In this document: piece after piece, positions 34,148-43,457 of the stretch | Numbering within the stretch: the stretch's first letter is position 1 | Layout: each line of letters opens with the position of its first letter | Assembly: GCF_041380365.1 (NCBI RefSeq) | Contig: NZ_CP159981.1 | Location: 1,364,001 to 1,428,000, forward strand | Origin: Buchananella sp. 14KM1171 | GTDB lineage: Bacteria; Actinomycetota; Actinomycetes; Actinomycetales; Actinomycetaceae | DNA length: 64,000 nt | Direction: 5' to 3' | Notes under the pieces: generated by a model | Seen by the model: only the letters and a program-made list of their open reading frames with translations | Database searches by the model: none | Told to the model about the DNA's origin: nothing | Program-made: the position numbers and the translations under genes

Positions 34148-35299
34148 ATGAGCGTGTGGGATTCCCTGGTTGGGCAGCAGCCGGCAATTGAGGTGCTTTC
34201 GCGTGCCGTGGCCGACCAGCGCTCCATGACCCACGCTTGGCTCATCACGGGCCCGCCCGGCTCGGGGCGTTCGGTGGCGGCGCGCGCGTTCGCGGCGGCC
34301 CTACAGTGCGACCAGCAGCCCGCAGGCTGCGGCAGCTGCCACGCCTGCACCACCTCCATGCAAGGCAAGCACCCGGACGTGACGGTGGTGGCGACCGAGA
34401 AGGTGACGATCTCGATTGCGGAGGTGCGTTCCCTGGTGGCGCTGGCGCAGCGCTCCCCGGCGGCGGGCAAGTGGCGGGTCATCATCGTTGAGGACGCCGA
34501 CCGCATGATGGAGTCCACCTCCAACGTGCTGCTCAAGGCGATCGAGGAGCCCCCCGCCCGTACCGTGTGGATACTGTGCGCCCCCTCCCCGCTGGACGTG
34601 ATTACCACCATCCGCTCTCGCTGCCGCGGCCTGTCCCTGCGGGTGCCCCCGGTGGACGACGTTGCCGCCCTACTGGTGCAAAGGGACGGCGTGGACCCCG
34701 AGGTGGCCGCCGTGGCGGCTAGAGCCGCGCAGTGCCATGTCGGTATGGCCCGCCACCTGGCGCGCGACCCGGAGGCACGTGAACAGCGGCGTCGCCTAGT
34801 GACCGGGCCGGCGACGGTGCGGAACGTGGCCGACTGCGTGGTGGCGGCCAACGAACTGGTGGAACTCGCCACGAACCAGGCTAAGGAACGCGCTGAGGAG
34901 CGCAACCAGGCGGAGAAGGCCGAGCTGCTGCGCACCCTGGGCGCGGAGGAGGGTGGACGCCTCACCCCGGCCGTGCGCGCCCAGGTGCGTCAACTGGAGG
35001 AGGACCAGAAACGCCGCCAGACCCGAATGCAGCGCGACACCCTGGACCGGGTGCTGGTGGACCTGCTCAGCCTCTACCGCGACGTCTACTGCGCCCAGGT
35101 AGGGGCCGGCGTGGAACTGGTCAACGCCGACCTGGCCGACCTCGTCCGGCAGCTGGCCCAAGAGAGCGACCCGCGCCGCACACTCTTCCGCATCGACGCG
35201 GTCAACCAGGCGCGCCAGCGCATCGCCGCCAACGTTGCGCCACAGCTCGCGGTGGAGGCGATGGCCGTGAATCTGCGGCCGCTAGCGCAACTGGCCTAG
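34148..35299 (+). CDS. holB: DNA polymerase III subunit delta' (clamp loader)
   Basis: Clamp-loader subunit that helps load the beta clamp at replication. The 383-residue protein opens VWDSLVGQQPAIEVL, with the P-loop-like GPPGSGRSVAAR, in which arginine replaces the catalytic lysine, as expected for a non-hydrolysing delta' subunit. Four cysteines form the zinc module (CDQQPAGCGSCHAC). VIIVEDADRMMESTSNVLLKAIEEPP is the degenerate Walker B/sensor 1 region, with TIRSRCRG after it. The C-terminal collar domain is highly charged (KERAEERNQAEKAELL). It is probably translated without a leader. Confidence 0.94.
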   Translation: MSVWDSLVGQQPAIEVLSRAVADQRSMTHAWLITGPPGSGRSVAARAFAAALQCDQQPAGCGSCHACTTSMQGKHPDVTVVATEKVTISIAEVRSLVALAQRSPAAGKWRVIIVEDADRMMESTSNVLLKAIEEPPARTVWILCAPSPLDVITTIRSRCRGLSLRVPPVDDVAALLVQRDGVDPEVAAVAARAAQCHVGMARHLARDPEAREQRRRLVTGPATVRNVADCVVAANELVELATNQAKERAEERNQAEKAELLRTLGAEEGGRLTPAVRAQVRQLEEDQKRRQTRMQRDTLDRVLVDLLSLYRDVYCAQVGAGVELVNADLADLVRQLAQESDPRRTLFRIDAVNQARQRIAANVAPQLAVEAMAVNLRPLAQLA

Positions 35300-35372
35300 A
35301 GTGGGAAGAAGGGCGGGAGAGACGTCGTCCACATTCATCCTCAAGGGTCATGCCTGCCCTACACGCGGGCCG

Positions 35373-35378
35373 TAATCT
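35373..35378 (+). promoter_or_regulatory. -10 element of a leaderless promoter (hydrolase)
   Basis: TAATCT, then 7 nt, then GTG 35386. A GACGTCGTCC motif occurs further upstream at 35321. Confidence 0.5.
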
Positions 35379-35385
35379 GTAGGGC

Positions 35386-37053
35386 GTGAATGCAAAGAAA
35401 CCAAATGTCCTACTGACGCTGGCCGTGGTAAGTGCCCTATTGGGCGCCACCTCCGTGGGCGTGGCCGGGTACAAGCTGGCCACGTTCGACGCCGCCTCCG
35501 CCGGGGAGCAGCCAGGCAAGACCGCCCCCTCCGGAGACGCCAGCAAGAGCCCGGACGCGGACCAGACCACCGAACCGGGCGAAGAGCTGCGCTTCGCCGC
35601 CAACCCGCGCCCGGCCGACATGCCGGCAGCCCCCACGGGCCTGGAGCAGTTCTACGGCCAGGAAATCCAGTGGGAAGAGTGCGAGGACGGCGCGGGCGGC
35701 AACTGGGCGTGCGGTACCGTCGAGGTCCCGCTGGACTACAGCAAGCCGGACGGGGAGACCATCGAGATCGCCCTCAAGCGACACAAGGCCGAGGACCCGA
35801 TTGGTTCTTTGCTGGTGAACTTCGGTGGGCCGGGCGGCTCCGGCACCCACAACATTGAAGGCGCACTGGACTACTCCTTCACCACCGACCTGGCAGACGC
35901 ATACGACATCGTGGGATTCGACCCGCGCGGCGTCCACCGCTCCGCCCCGATCAAGTGCCGCACCTTCGAGCAGATCGACGAGGACAACGCGGCCACCGCC
36001 CCGTTCGTGCGCGGCAAGGAAGCCTGGGACGAGATCGCGGCCTCCGGCAAGGAATTCGCGGACCTCTGCATGGAGAACACCGACGTCGAGCTGCTCAAGA
36101 ACATCAACACGGTGTCCACCGCGAGCGACGTCGACATTCTGCGCGACGCGCTCAACGACGCCGAGCTCTACTACCTGGGCTACTCCTACGGCACCCACCT
36201 GGGGGCCCGCTACGCGGAGATGTTCCCCGCCAACGCCGGGCGCCTGGTGCTGGACGCCGCAGTGGACCCGGCCTTGTCCTCCGCCGAACTGGCGGTGGGG
36301 CAGGCCAAGGGCTTCGAAATGTCAGTGCGCGAATACATTCGCGTGTGCCAGGAGGACAGTGACTGCCCGTTCAAGGGCAGCGTCGATGAGGGCGCCCGTC
36401 AACTCAAGGCCTTCTTCGACAAGACGGTCACCAACCCGCTGCCCACCGCAGACAAGGAGCGCCCGCTCACCGGCGGCATGCTGGTATCCGTGGTGCTCGG
36501 CTCCATGTACATGACCGACATCTGGCCGATGCTCACCGAAGGCATGCGGGCAGCGATAGAGAAGAACGACGGCTCCAGCCTGCTGGTGCTACTGGACCTG
36601 CTCAACGAGCGCGACTCCGACGGCTCCTACCCGACCAACTCTGACGACGCCTTCCCCGTCATCTCCGCCATGGACTACCCGGTGGGGACCAGCGACACCG
36701 CCGTGTGGGAAAAGCAGGCTGACGAGATCCTGGCTGCTGCCCCGACCGTCGGCGAGTACTTCCTCTACTCCGACGCCGATCGCTCCGCCTGGCCGCTCGA
36801 GGCCACCGGCAAGCTCGGCAAGGTGCGTGCCGCCGGGGCCAAGCCGATCCTGGTGATCGGTGGCAAGGGCGACCCGGCCACCCCGTACGAGTGGTCCGTG
36901 TCCCTGGCCGACCAGCTGGAATCCGGCGTGCTGCTCACCTACGACGGCTTTGGGCACGGCGCCTACGGCGAGGACAAGCCCTGCGTGGCCGACACCGTGG
37001 ACGCGTTCCTCATCGAGGGCAAGGTGCCCGAGGACGGGAAGGTCTGCAAGTAG
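35386..37053 (+). CDS. Secreted alpha/beta hydrolase, tripeptidyl-aminopeptidase (SlpD/E, TAP) type
   Basis: An extracytoplasmic serine peptidase that trims N-terminal tripeptides, by family. The 555-residue protein has an N-terminal membrane helix (VLLTLAVVSALLGATSVGVA) without a lipobox, then a Pro/Asp linker. The hydrolase core has the oxyanion region LVNFGGPGGSG, VGFDPRGVHRSAPI, the nucleophile serine in YYLGYSYGTHLGARYAE, and the C-terminal TAP domain with GGKGDPATPYEWS (aspartate region) and the histidine in GFGHGAYGEDKPCV. GTG 35386 is preceded by a TAATCT box rather than a ribosome binding site. A strong terminator follows at 37079. Confidence 0.92.
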   Translation: MNAKKPNVLLTLAVVSALLGATSVGVAGYKLATFDAASAGEQPGKTAPSGDASKSPDADQTTEPGEELRFAANPRPADMPAAPTGLEQFYGQEIQWEECEDGAGGNWACGTVEVPLDYSKPDGETIEIALKRHKAEDPIGSLLVNFGGPGGSGTHNIEGALDYSFTTDLADAYDIVGFDPRGVHRSAPIKCRTFEQIDEDNAATAPFVRGKEAWDEIAASGKEFADLCMENTDVELLKNINTVSTASDVDILRDALNDAELYYLGYSYGTHLGARYAEMFPANAGRLVLDAAVDPALSSAELAVGQAKGFEMSVREYIRVCQEDSDCPFKGSVDEGARQLKAFFDKTVTNPLPTADKERPLTGGMLVSVVLGSMYMTDIWPMLTEGMRAAIEKNDGSSLLVLLDLLNERDSDGSYPTNSDDAFPVISAMDYPVGTSDTAVWEKQADEILAAAPTVGEYFLYSDADRSAWPLEATGKLGKVRAAGAKPILVIGGKGDPATPYEWSVSLADQLESGVLLTYDGFGHGAYGEDKPCVADTVDAFLIEGKVPEDGKVCK

Positions 37054-37977
37054 GAAACTGCTACACGGCGCCGCTGAGCGGGCGGGGCGGGGGAGTTCCC
37101 GCCCCGCCCGTTCGGCTCTTGACGTTTGGCGTTTGGCGTTTGGCTCCCGGCGCTCGGCCCGCAAGCCCGTCGGCCTGCAAACCAGCCGGCCCGCAACGCG
37201 AGATTGACTAGCCCTCCAGCGCACGCGCCCAGTTGTCCGACGCTCCACCCGCCGCCCCTACACCTCGCCCGCTCGGCGCCTGACGTTCCACTTGCCGCCC
37301 CGACACCGTGCCCGTTCGGGCGGTCTTCTCCCACCCCAGTGCCGACCTACTCCAGCGCTCACCATGTATGGCGGCTGTTTCTCCATCGCGTGGCCATGGG
37401 GAACCGGTATGGACGACGTTCCTCCGGCCATCCCCCCTGTCGCTCTCGTCCCCCTTCCTGGCCCGACCGACCCCGCCATGCCGGAAGGTTTCACGGTCCC
37501 TGGCGCCTCGTCTCGTCCCCCGGTCCGACCGACCCCGGGGCGGGCGGCGTTGCGCAACCGGTTGTGGGGTTTGTCGACCTTTTGCGGGTTTGGTGCACCG
37601 GTTGAGGGGTTACCGGCTCGGGTAGGCCCTCGAGAGGTTCACTAAGCCCACGACCGGTGGGGAAACCCTACGAGAGGTGCAGTAAGCCCTCAATCGCTTG
37701 CGCACGTGCCCATCGCGCGGCAGGGGCGTGGATAGGGTGCCTAGTCCGTGACGGCATCGTCGGCGTGTTCCTGAGAGCGGGCGGAATCGGAGCCTGGGCT
37801 TGAGTGGTTGGGTGCGGGGCGTCCAGTGTGGTGCCTCGGCTCTGGTGCCCGGGCTGTGGTCGTCTGGGGTCGGGCGCCGGACCTTGCGCCCGGCGCCAGG
37901 TGGTGGGGGTCACGGCCAGTGCGGTTTGTGCCCGGTGGCCCATCTTCGCTAGCATGTACGGTGCTGCTTGCAGCGCC
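37054..37977. other. Long gene-free region before tRNA-Thr
   Basis: After the terminator it contains a triplicated GTTTGGC tract (about 37124-37143), the motif GGACGACGTT at 37411-37420, and an imperfect direct repeat, CCCTCGAGAGGTTCACTAAG at 37627 and CCCTACGAGAGGTGCAGTAAG at 37666 (period about 39). Open frames here show no coding character that I trust. Confidence 0.6.
37079..37110 (+). terminator. Terminator after the hydrolase gene
   Basis: A 13-bp perfect stem CGGGCGGGGCGGG / CCCGCCCCGCCCG with a 6-nt loop, 26 nt after the stop. Confidence 0.85.
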
Positions 37978-38050
37978 GCCGCCTTAGCTCAGTCGGCAGA
38001 GCGATTCACTCGTAATGAATAGGTCAAGGGTTCGATTCCCTTAGGCGGCT
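37978..38050 (+). tRNA. tRNA-Thr (anticodon CGT)
   Basis: Acceptor GCCGCCT pairs with AGGCGGC; D arm GCTCAGTCGGCAGAGC; anticodon stem ATTCA/TGAAT with loop CTCGTAA, so anticodon CGT reads ACG (Thr); T arm AAGGGTTCGATTCCCTT; discriminator T. CCA is not encoded. A hairpin terminator follows within 4 nt. Confidence 0.95.
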
Positions 38051-38053
38051 CCG

Positions 38054-38082
38054 ATGCCTCCCACGTAGAACGTGGGAGGCAT
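38054..38082 (+). terminator. Terminator of tRNA-Thr
   Basis: A 12-bp perfect stem ATGCCTCCCACG / CGTGGGAGGCAT with a 5-nt loop, followed by AGCTCTTT. Confidence 0.85.
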
Positions 38083-38130
38083 AGCTCTTTCTGGCGCGGC
38101 TGTCAGAAACCTGGAGGTGGGATGCTGGCC

Positions 38131-38172
38131 CATGCCCATGCCCATGCCCAGGCCCAGGCCCAGGCCCAGGCC
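38131..38172 (+). repeat. Hexanucleotide tandem repeat
   Basis: Three CATGCC units followed by four CAGGCC units, without interruption. The tract lies in noncoding DNA; copy number may vary by slippage. Confidence 0.85.
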
Positions 38173-38919
38173 TCGCCGCCAGCTTCGCCGCCAGCTTCGC
38201 CTCTTGGCCCGGCCCGCTCGCGGGCCTGACATTCGCCCGCGCAGGGAGCCCGCGCCGGCGATGCGGAGCCGATTTCGACGCCCCGTCCGAACTCGCGAGC
38301 CCGGCTCTGTGACGCGCGCCCGGCTCGGGAAATGTTCGGTGCCGCCCCGCCCGTCTGCGGTGGCGTGCACGGGCTGCCCGGGCCTTCAATCGCGCTAGGA
38401 ACTGAGCCAAGGCGTGTCGCTAAGTGCATGTGCGAAACGTCGTGAAGACATTGCCACTCGCCTCCTCTCGGCCCTCCGGTGTACACATGGAGGCCCGCCA
38501 GCAATTGTGGATTCGCCAAATAGGGGCGCTGATCTAGACAAGTCCTGAATGTCTGCTGGAGCCCCGCTGATAAGCGAGTGAAATGACCGGTGAAGGTGCC
38601 TGAGTGCCGACGCGTTCCAAAGTTGAACTTTTAGTAGCGTGGGCAAAAGGCGCGGCTTCCAAGGTTAGACGCCTCTAACAATGTGTTCACCCTCGCGTAA
38701 CGATGGGGCGCTAGATCTGGCCATTCTGCGCCTGTGGCTTGCCCTGGGTGGGCCAGTCACCCCGGGTGAACTGTTGCGGCTGCCACTATTCATTCTGCGT
38801 CGACACGCGGAATTCATTTGTTGAGTTGCAACAATGGCACAGTTTTAGGTTATTGTTTGTTACGAGATCTTTGATCTGCTCAAATTAATCAACCACGTCC
38901 CACATACTGAGGAGACTCC

Positions 38920-39255
38920 ATGGCCTGGAAGACCAAGACCGAGCGCTTCATGCTCGACGACATTGATGGCTCGACCGCTACTGAGGAGATCTCGTTCGCA
39001 TTCGAGGGTGTCGCATACGAGATCCACCTGAATGAGGAGCACGCTAACGAGCTGCGTGAGGCTCTTGCCAAGTTCGTCGACAATGCTCGCCGCGCCGGCG
39101 GTCGTCGCCGCCGCCGCGCCGGTGCCGCCACCGGCCGCACCTCTGACGCTGCCGCCATCCGTGCCTGGGCCCGCTCTCGCGGCATCGAGGTGCCGGACCG
39201 CGGCCGAATTCCCGCCGACGTCCGCGAGCAGTACTACGCTGAGGTTGGCGCCTGA
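38920..39255 (+). CDS. lsr2: Lsr2 nucleoid-associated protein
   Basis: H-NS-like bridging protein that silences AT-rich and acquired DNA. At 111 residues it has the usual length. The N-terminal oligomerization domain is [20 protein letters not shown] with [20 protein letters not shown]. The C-terminal DNA-binding domain has [20 protein letters not shown], including the RGR AT-hook-like minor-groove motif. Start ATG 38920 has TGAGGAGAC 5-9 nt upstream. The upstream region is unusually AT-rich, consistent with autoregulation. The low-G+C toxin tips and immunity genes in this window are plausible targets. Confidence 0.96.
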   Translation: MAWKTKTERFMLDDIDGSTATEEISFAFEGVAYEIHLNEEHANELREALAKFVDNARRAGGRRRRRAGAATGRTSDAAAIRAWARSRGIEVPDRGRIPADVREQYYAEVGA

Positions 39256-39292
39256 GCGCCTTCCATCCCGGTACCCGAGGAAGCGAAGGAAT

Positions 39293-40033
39293 ATGACCTA
39301 CAAGCTAGTACTTCTCCGTCACGGTCAGAGTGACTGGAACGCCAAGAACCTGTTCACCGGTTGGGTTGACGTTCCGCTGTCTGACCTGGGCCAGCAGGAG
39401 GCCCGCCGCGGCGGCGAGCTGCTGAAGTCTGAAGGCATCGCCCCCGACGTTGTGCACACCTCCCTGCTGCGCCGCGCGATCATGACCGCGAACCTGGCGC
39501 TGGACTCCGCTGACCGCCACTGGATCCCGGTCAAGCGCAACTGGCGTCTCAACGAGCGCCACTACGGTGCCCTGCAGGGCAAGAACAAGACCCAGATCCG
39601 CGACGAGTACGGCGACGAGCTGTTCATGGAGTGGCGTCGTTCCTACGACGTTCCGCCGCCGGCCATCGAGCTGGGCAGCGAGTTCTCTCAGGACACCGAC
39701 CCGCGTTACGCGGGCGAGCCGATCCCGGCCACCGAGTGCCTGAAGGACGTGCTCGAGCGCATGCTCCCCTACTGGGAGAACGAGATCGTTCCGGACCTCA
39801 AGGCCGGCAAGACCGTCATGGTGGCCGCGCACGGCAACTCCCTGCGCGCCATCGTTAAGCACCTGGACGGCATCTCCGACGACGAGATCGCGGGCCTGAA
39901 CATCCCCACGGGCATTCCGCTGGTCTACGAGCTGGACGAGGACCTCAAGCCGGTCAAGGCCGGCGGCACCTACCTGGATCCGGAGGCCGCTGCGGCCGCC
40001 ATCCAGGCTGTGGCCAACCAGGGCAAGGCCTGA
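39293..40033 (+). CDS. gpmA: 2,3-bisphosphoglycerate-dependent phosphoglycerate mutase
   Basis: Glycolytic enzyme interconverting 3- and 2-phosphoglycerate. The 246-residue protein has the phosphohistidine motif [30 protein letters not shown] with its glutamate, and the second histidine in [19 protein letters not shown] 39293 has GAAGGAAT just upstream; the frame stays open into lsr2, but that part is a shadow. The neighbours phoU and senX3-regX3 match the mycobacterial order. Confidence 0.95.
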   Translation: MTYKLVLLRHGQSDWNAKNLFTGWVDVPLSDLGQQEARRGGELLKSEGIAPDVVHTSLLRRAIMTANLALDSADRHWIPVKRNWRLNERHYGALQGKNKTQIRDEYGDELFMEWRRSYDVPPPAIELGSEFSQDTDPRYAGEPIPATECLKDVLERMLPYWENEIVPDLKAGKTVMVAAHGNSLRAIVKHLDGISDDEIAGLNIPTGIPLVYELDEDLKPVKAGGTYLDPEAAAAAIQAVANQGKA

Positions 40034-40052
40034 TCCCAGGCTGCCCGAAAAA

Positions 40053-40090
40053 CGGGGCGGGGTGGAACCGATCGGTTCCACCCCGCCCCG
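40053..40090. terminator. Bidirectional terminator between gpmA and phoU
   Basis: A 38-bp perfect palindrome, CGGGGCGGGGTGGAACCG / CGGTTCCACCCCGCCCCG around AT, between convergent genes; preceded by an A-run for the reverse direction. Confidence 0.9.
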
Positions 40091-40117
40091 CCCCTGTATC
40101 TGGGACACCTCCCGGCG

Positions 40118-40795
40118 CTAGTCTGCGCTGGCCACCACCTCGGTCTCGACCTGGGCCGTGAGCTGGCCCGTGACCAGGTAGGAGACGCGGTGGGCCAGCG
40201 AGACGGCGTGGTCCCCGAAACGCTCCAGGAAGCGGCCCAGCAGCACGGTGTCCACCACCTGCTGGCGGGTCATCTGGTGGTCGTCGTTGAGCGCGTACTG
40301 GAAGGTCTGGCGGTGCAGCTGGTCCAGCACGTCGTCCTCGCGGGCGATCTCAGCGGCGATGGACAGGTCCTTGGTGTCCACCAGTTCAATCACGCGGCGG
40401 GCCACGGCGCTCGCCTGACGGCCCATCTTCACCAGCAGGTCAAGGACGTCGGCGTCCACTGCGGCCTGCGGGTAGCGGCCGCGCGCGATCGAGGCGACGT
40501 GGCGGGCCAGGTCTCCCATGCGCTCCAGGGTCTGGGACATGCGCATGGCGGCGACCACCAGGCGCAGGTCTGCGGCCACGGGCGCCTGGCGGGCCAGCAG
40601 GGAGATGCAGAACTCGTCCAGGGACCGGTGCAGGTCGTTAATGCGCTCGTCTGAGTCGATCACCTGCTCGGCGAGCATCAGGTCCCCGGTGGCCAGGGCC
40701 TCGGTGGCCTTTTCCATCGCGGCGGCCACGTAACCGGCCATCAGTCGCAGGTCAGACCCCACCTGCTTGAGTTCCATGTGGAAAATCTCGCGCAC
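40118..40795 (-). CDS. phoU: Phosphate uptake/signalling regulator PhoU
   Basis: Links the Pst phosphate transporter to the sensor kinase and dampens the phosphate-starvation response. The 225-residue protein contains two PhoU three-helix repeats, each with the E/DXXXD-type metal cluster (DSDERINDLHRSLDEFC; AREDDVLDQLHRQTFQ) and RMSQTLERMGDLARHVAS. GTG 40795 has GGAGGAATAAG 5-9 nt upstream. It is divergent from senX3, with which it should act. Confidence 0.94.
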   Translation of the reverse strand: MREIFHMELKQVGSDLRLMAGYVAAAMEKATEALATGDLMLAEQVIDSDERINDLHRSLDEFCISLLARQAPVAADLRLVVAAMRMSQTLERMGDLARHVASIARGRYPQAAVDADVLDLLVKMGRQASAVARRVIELVDTKDLSIAAEIAREDDVLDQLHRQTFQYALNDDHQMTRQQVVDTVLLGRFLERFGDHAVSLAHRVSYLVTGQLTAQVETEVVASAD

Positions 40796-40992
40796 GTCTT
40801 ATTCCTCCAAAGCTCTGGACCGGGAGGTCCGGTGTTGGACCCAGTTGTGTGGCACGCCAAGTGTTTGACCTACCAGGGCCGACACTACTTCACCAGCCGC
40901 AAGTGAACGCCCGGCGCAGGCTCGGTTAACAAACGGCAAAGTTTGCGCCCTCGCCGGGTGTCCTGGCCGGTGCGCCCGATACGCTTCGACCC
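40796..40992. promoter_or_regulatory. Divergent phoU / senX3 promoter region
   Basis: The senX3 side ends with TACGCT (40980-40985), 7 nt before ATG 40993, a leaderless -10. AGTGAACGCC and GGTTAACAAACG at about 40900-40935 loosely recall the GTTCACC-type half sites of RegX3/PhoP boxes; the match is weak. Confidence 0.4.
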
Positions 40993-42138
40993 ATGCCCCA
41001 GTCTTTGCTCGTGTTGGCCGGCCTGCTCGGCATCTTTGTTGGGGCGGCGGCCGTCTTTTCCTTCCAGCTTTCTGACCGCCAGTTGCGGCCCGCCCCCGCA
41101 ACGGGGGACGACGCTGAGCTGGACGCCCTTTCTGTGCTTTCCGCCCTGCGTTCCTCCGTGGTGCTATTGGATGAGGACGACGACGTTCAGCGCGCCTCTG
41201 CGGGCGCTTACGCGATGGGCATTATTTCTGCCGACCGGCTAGCCAACGCCCAGGTGGCCAAGATGGTGGAGGAGACCCGGCGCACGGGACTTCCCGCCAG
41301 CGAGAAGCTGGCGTTGCAGCGCTCGCGCCTGGAGGGCAGCGGGCTCATTTACGTGGACGTGCACGTGGCGCAGCTGACCCGTGGGCGCGTGCTTTTGCTG
41401 TTGGACGACCGCACCGAGGCCACGCGGCTGGAGCACACGCGTCGGGACTTCGTGGCTAACGTGTCCCACGAGTTGAAGACCCCGGTGGCGGCTATCGCGA
41501 TGCTGGCGGAGACGGTGGAGGCGAACGCGGACGACCCGGAGGTGGTGCGCCGCTTCTCCGGGCAGATGAGCCTGGAGGCGCTGCGCTTGGGCAAGCTGGT
41601 CCAAGAGATCATCGACCTCTCCCGGCTGCAGGAGCCCGACGCCCTGGTGGACCCGGAAATCGTCTCGCTGGATGCCGTGGTGGCGGAGGCCGTGGACCGC
41701 GTCAAGGTGGTGGCCCAGGCCGCCCAGGTGGAGCTCGTCGTGGGCGGCGACACCGGAGTGCATGTCTACGGGGATGCCGGGCTGCTGGCCACCGCCGTGC
41801 GCAACCTGCTGGACAACGCGGTGCGTTATTCGCCGGCCCGCACGCGCGTTGCGGTGGGGGTGAACGTCGTCGGAATGGAAGTGCGCGTGGCGGTGGTGGA
41901 TCAGGGCATCGGTATCGCCCCCGAGCACAAGGAGCGCATCTTCGAGCGCTTCTTCCGCGTGGACCGGGCGCGCTCGCGGGAGACTGGGGGCACCGGGCTC
42001 GGCCTGGCGATCGTCAAGCACGTGGCCGCCAACCACGGCGGGAGCATCCAGGTGTGGTCCGCGCCGGGCAAGGGCTCCACGTTCACGCTGGTGCTGCCCG
42101 TGGCCACACTGCCCACAGACATGCAGGAGGCGAAATGA
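40993..42138 (+). CDS. senX3: Phosphate-responsive sensor histidine kinase
   Basis: Sensor kinase of the phosphate regulon; 381 residues. One N-terminal transmembrane segment (LLVLAGLLGIFVGAAAVFSF) is followed directly by a PAS-like region (about residues 45-140) and the kinase: H box FVANVSHELKTP (His159), N box NLLDNAVRYSP, G boxes DQGIGI and GTGLGLAIVKH. The short extracytoplasmic part fits SenX3/PhoR, which sense through PhoU rather than a ligand. Stop overlaps the regX3 start (ATGA). Confidence 0.93.
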   Translation: MPQSLLVLAGLLGIFVGAAAVFSFQLSDRQLRPAPATGDDAELDALSVLSALRSSVVLLDEDDDVQRASAGAYAMGIISADRLANAQVAKMVEETRRTGLPASEKLALQRSRLEGSGLIYVDVHVAQLTRGRVLLLLDDRTEATRLEHTRRDFVANVSHELKTPVAAIAMLAETVEANADDPEVVRRFSGQMSLEALRLGKLVQEIIDLSRLQEPDALVDPEIVSLDAVVAEAVDRVKVVAQAAQVELVVGGDTGVHVYGDAGLLATAVRNLLDNAVRYSPARTRVAVGVNVVGMEVRVAVVDQGIGIAPEHKERIFERFFRVDRARSRETGGTGLGLAIVKHVAANHGGSIQVWSAPGKGSTFTLVLPVATLPTDMQEAK

Positions 42139-42821
42139 CCAGGATCCTGGTGGTGGAGGACGAGGCCGCGATCCGCGAGCCCCTCATGTTCTCCCTGCAG
42201 CGCGACGGCTTCGAGGTGGTGGGCGCCGCCAGCGGTGTCGAAGCGCTGGAGCAGTTCGCCCAGCACGACCCGGACATGGTGCTGCTGGACCTGATGCTGC
42301 CGGGCAAGTCCGGCACCGAGGTTTGCCACGAGATCCGGCGCTCCTCCCAGGTGCCCATCATCATGCTCACCGCCAAGAGCTCCGAGATCGACCGGGTGGT
42401 GGGCCTGGAGATCGGGGCCGACGACTACGTCACCAAGCCCTTCAGCTACCGGGAACTGGTGGCGCGCATAAAGGCCGTGCTGCGGCGCGGCAGCCGGGAG
42501 GCGGCCGCGCCCGCCACCACCGTGCTGCAGGTGGGGCGGGTGCAGATGGACGTGGAGCGTCACGAGGTGCGCGTGGACGGGCAGGTGATCTCCCTGCCGC
42601 TGCGGGAGTTCGAGCTGCTGGAGCTGTTCCTGCGCAACCCGGACCGGGTGCTCACGCGCGGGCAGATCATCGACCGGGTGTGGGGGCCCTACCACGTGGG
42701 CGACTCCAAGACGCTGGACGTGCACGTCAAGCGGCTGCGCTCCAGGATCGAGGAGGAGCCCGCCAACCCTCAATTGCTGCGCACGGTGCGCGGCCTGGGG
42801 TACAAGTTCGTCACGCCGTAA
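42135..42821 (+). CDS. regX3: Response regulator, OmpR family
   Basis: Partner of the kinase. The 228-residue protein has a receiver domain with acidic pocket VVEDE, phospho-acceptor Asp52 (VLLDLMLPGKSG), Thr (IMLTAKS) and Lys (VTKPFSYRE), and a winged-helix DNA-binding domain ending RTVRGLGYKFVTP. ATG 42135 overlaps the kinase stop and has GGAGGCGAA upstream. It should control phosphate uptake genes and, by analogy, phoU. Confidence 0.94.
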   Translation: MTRILVVEDEAAIREPLMFSLQRDGFEVVGAASGVEALEQFAQHDPDMVLLDLMLPGKSGTEVCHEIRRSSQVPIIMLTAKSSEIDRVVGLEIGADDYVTKPFSYRELVARIKAVLRRGSREAAAPATTVLQVGRVQMDVERHEVRVDGQVISLPLREFELLELFLRNPDRVLTRGQIIDRVWGPYHVGDSKTLDVHVKRLRSRIEEEPANPQLLRTVRGLGYKFVTP

Positions 42822-42896
42822 AACTCATCTTTGCCCTGTTTTCCTTGGAATTTCGTGGTATTCTTGGGGGGCGCGAATTCCTAGGAGTATTCAATT

Positions 42897-43391
42897 ATGA
42901 GTTTCAGTGTCGGTGAAACAGTCGTCTACCCGCACCACGGTGCTGCCACGGTTGAGGCAATCACGGAGCGGGTGATCCGGGGAGAGAAGCGCACCTACCT
43001 GACGCTGCGCGTTAACCAGGGAGACCTGACCATCCAGGTGCCGGCTGACGCCGTGGACCTGGTGGGCGTGCGCGAGGTGGTGAACGAGGACGGCCTGGAG
43101 GCCGTGTTCGACGTGCTGCGCGCCGACTACGCCGAGGAGCCCACCAACTGGTCGCGTCGCTTCAAGGCCAACACCGAGAAGCTGGCCAGCGGCGACGTGG
43201 TCAAGGTGGCCGAGGTCGTGCGCGACCTGTCCCGCCGCAAGGCCGGGCGTGGCCCCTCCACCGGCGAGAAGCGCATGCTGGTGCGTGCCCGCCAGATCCT
43301 GGTCTCCGAGCTGGCCCTGGCAGAGGGCGTGGACGAGTCGGTGGCCGAGGCCCGCCTGGACGAGGTCCTAGAGCTGCCGGCCTCTGAGTAA
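42897..43391 (+). CDS. carD: CarD family transcription regulator
   Basis: RNA-polymerase-binding factor that stabilises open complexes at rRNA and housekeeping promoters; 164 residues. The N-terminal RNAP interaction domain is [20 protein letters not shown]. The C-terminal helical domain contains [17 protein letters not shown], with the conserved tryptophan that inserts into the upstream edge of the bubble. ATG 42897 has CTAGGAG 8-14 nt upstream. carD-ispD-ispF-cysS-rlmB is a conserved actinobacterial block. Confidence 0.95.
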   Translation: MSFSVGETVVYPHHGAATVEAITERVIRGEKRTYLTLRVNQGDLTIQVPADAVDLVGVREVVNEDGLEAVFDVLRADYAEEPTNWSRRFKANTEKLASGDVVKVAEVVRDLSRRKAGRGPSTGEKRMLVRARQILVSELALAEGVDESVAEARLDEVLELPASE

Positions 43392-43399
43392 CCCGCCGC

Positions 43400-43437
43400 G
43401 AAAGCGCCTGCACAGCCCCGCTGTGTGGGCGCTTTCC
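43400..43437 (+). terminator. Hairpin between carD and ispD
   Basis: GAAAGCGCC ... GGCGCTTTC with an inner CACAGC/GCTGTG stem, 9 nt after the carD stop and 20 nt before ispD. Probably a partial terminator or attenuator. Confidence 0.65.
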
Positions 43438-43457
43438 GTTCCCGCCAAGGAGCAAAA

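Larger units (their letters stand above)
38051..38919. other. Gene-free region between tRNA-Thr and lsr2
   Basis: It holds the tRNA terminator, the hexamer tract, a GCCAGCTTCGCC repeat after it, and, in the last ~120 bp, an AT-rich stretch (about 38810-38900, e.g. GTTTTAGGTTATTGTTTGTT) that is the lsr2 promoter region. No coding signal seen; there is no integrase by the tRNA. Confidence 0.6.

Noticed and set aside
38072-38398. Proline/methionine/arginine repeat frame after tRNA-Thr
   Set aside because: Produced by the hexamer tandem repeat; starts within the tRNA terminator.
38395-38646. 83-codon reverse frame between tRNA-Thr and lsr2
   Set aside because: No homology recognised, no ribosome binding site, poor codon character.
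37978-38919. Integrative element at tRNA-Thr
   Set aside because: No integrase and no repeated tRNA 3' end found nearby.
40900-40935. RegX3/PhoP box between phoU and senX3
   Set aside because: Half sites are degenerate and spacing is irregular; kept only as a weak note in the promoter entry.
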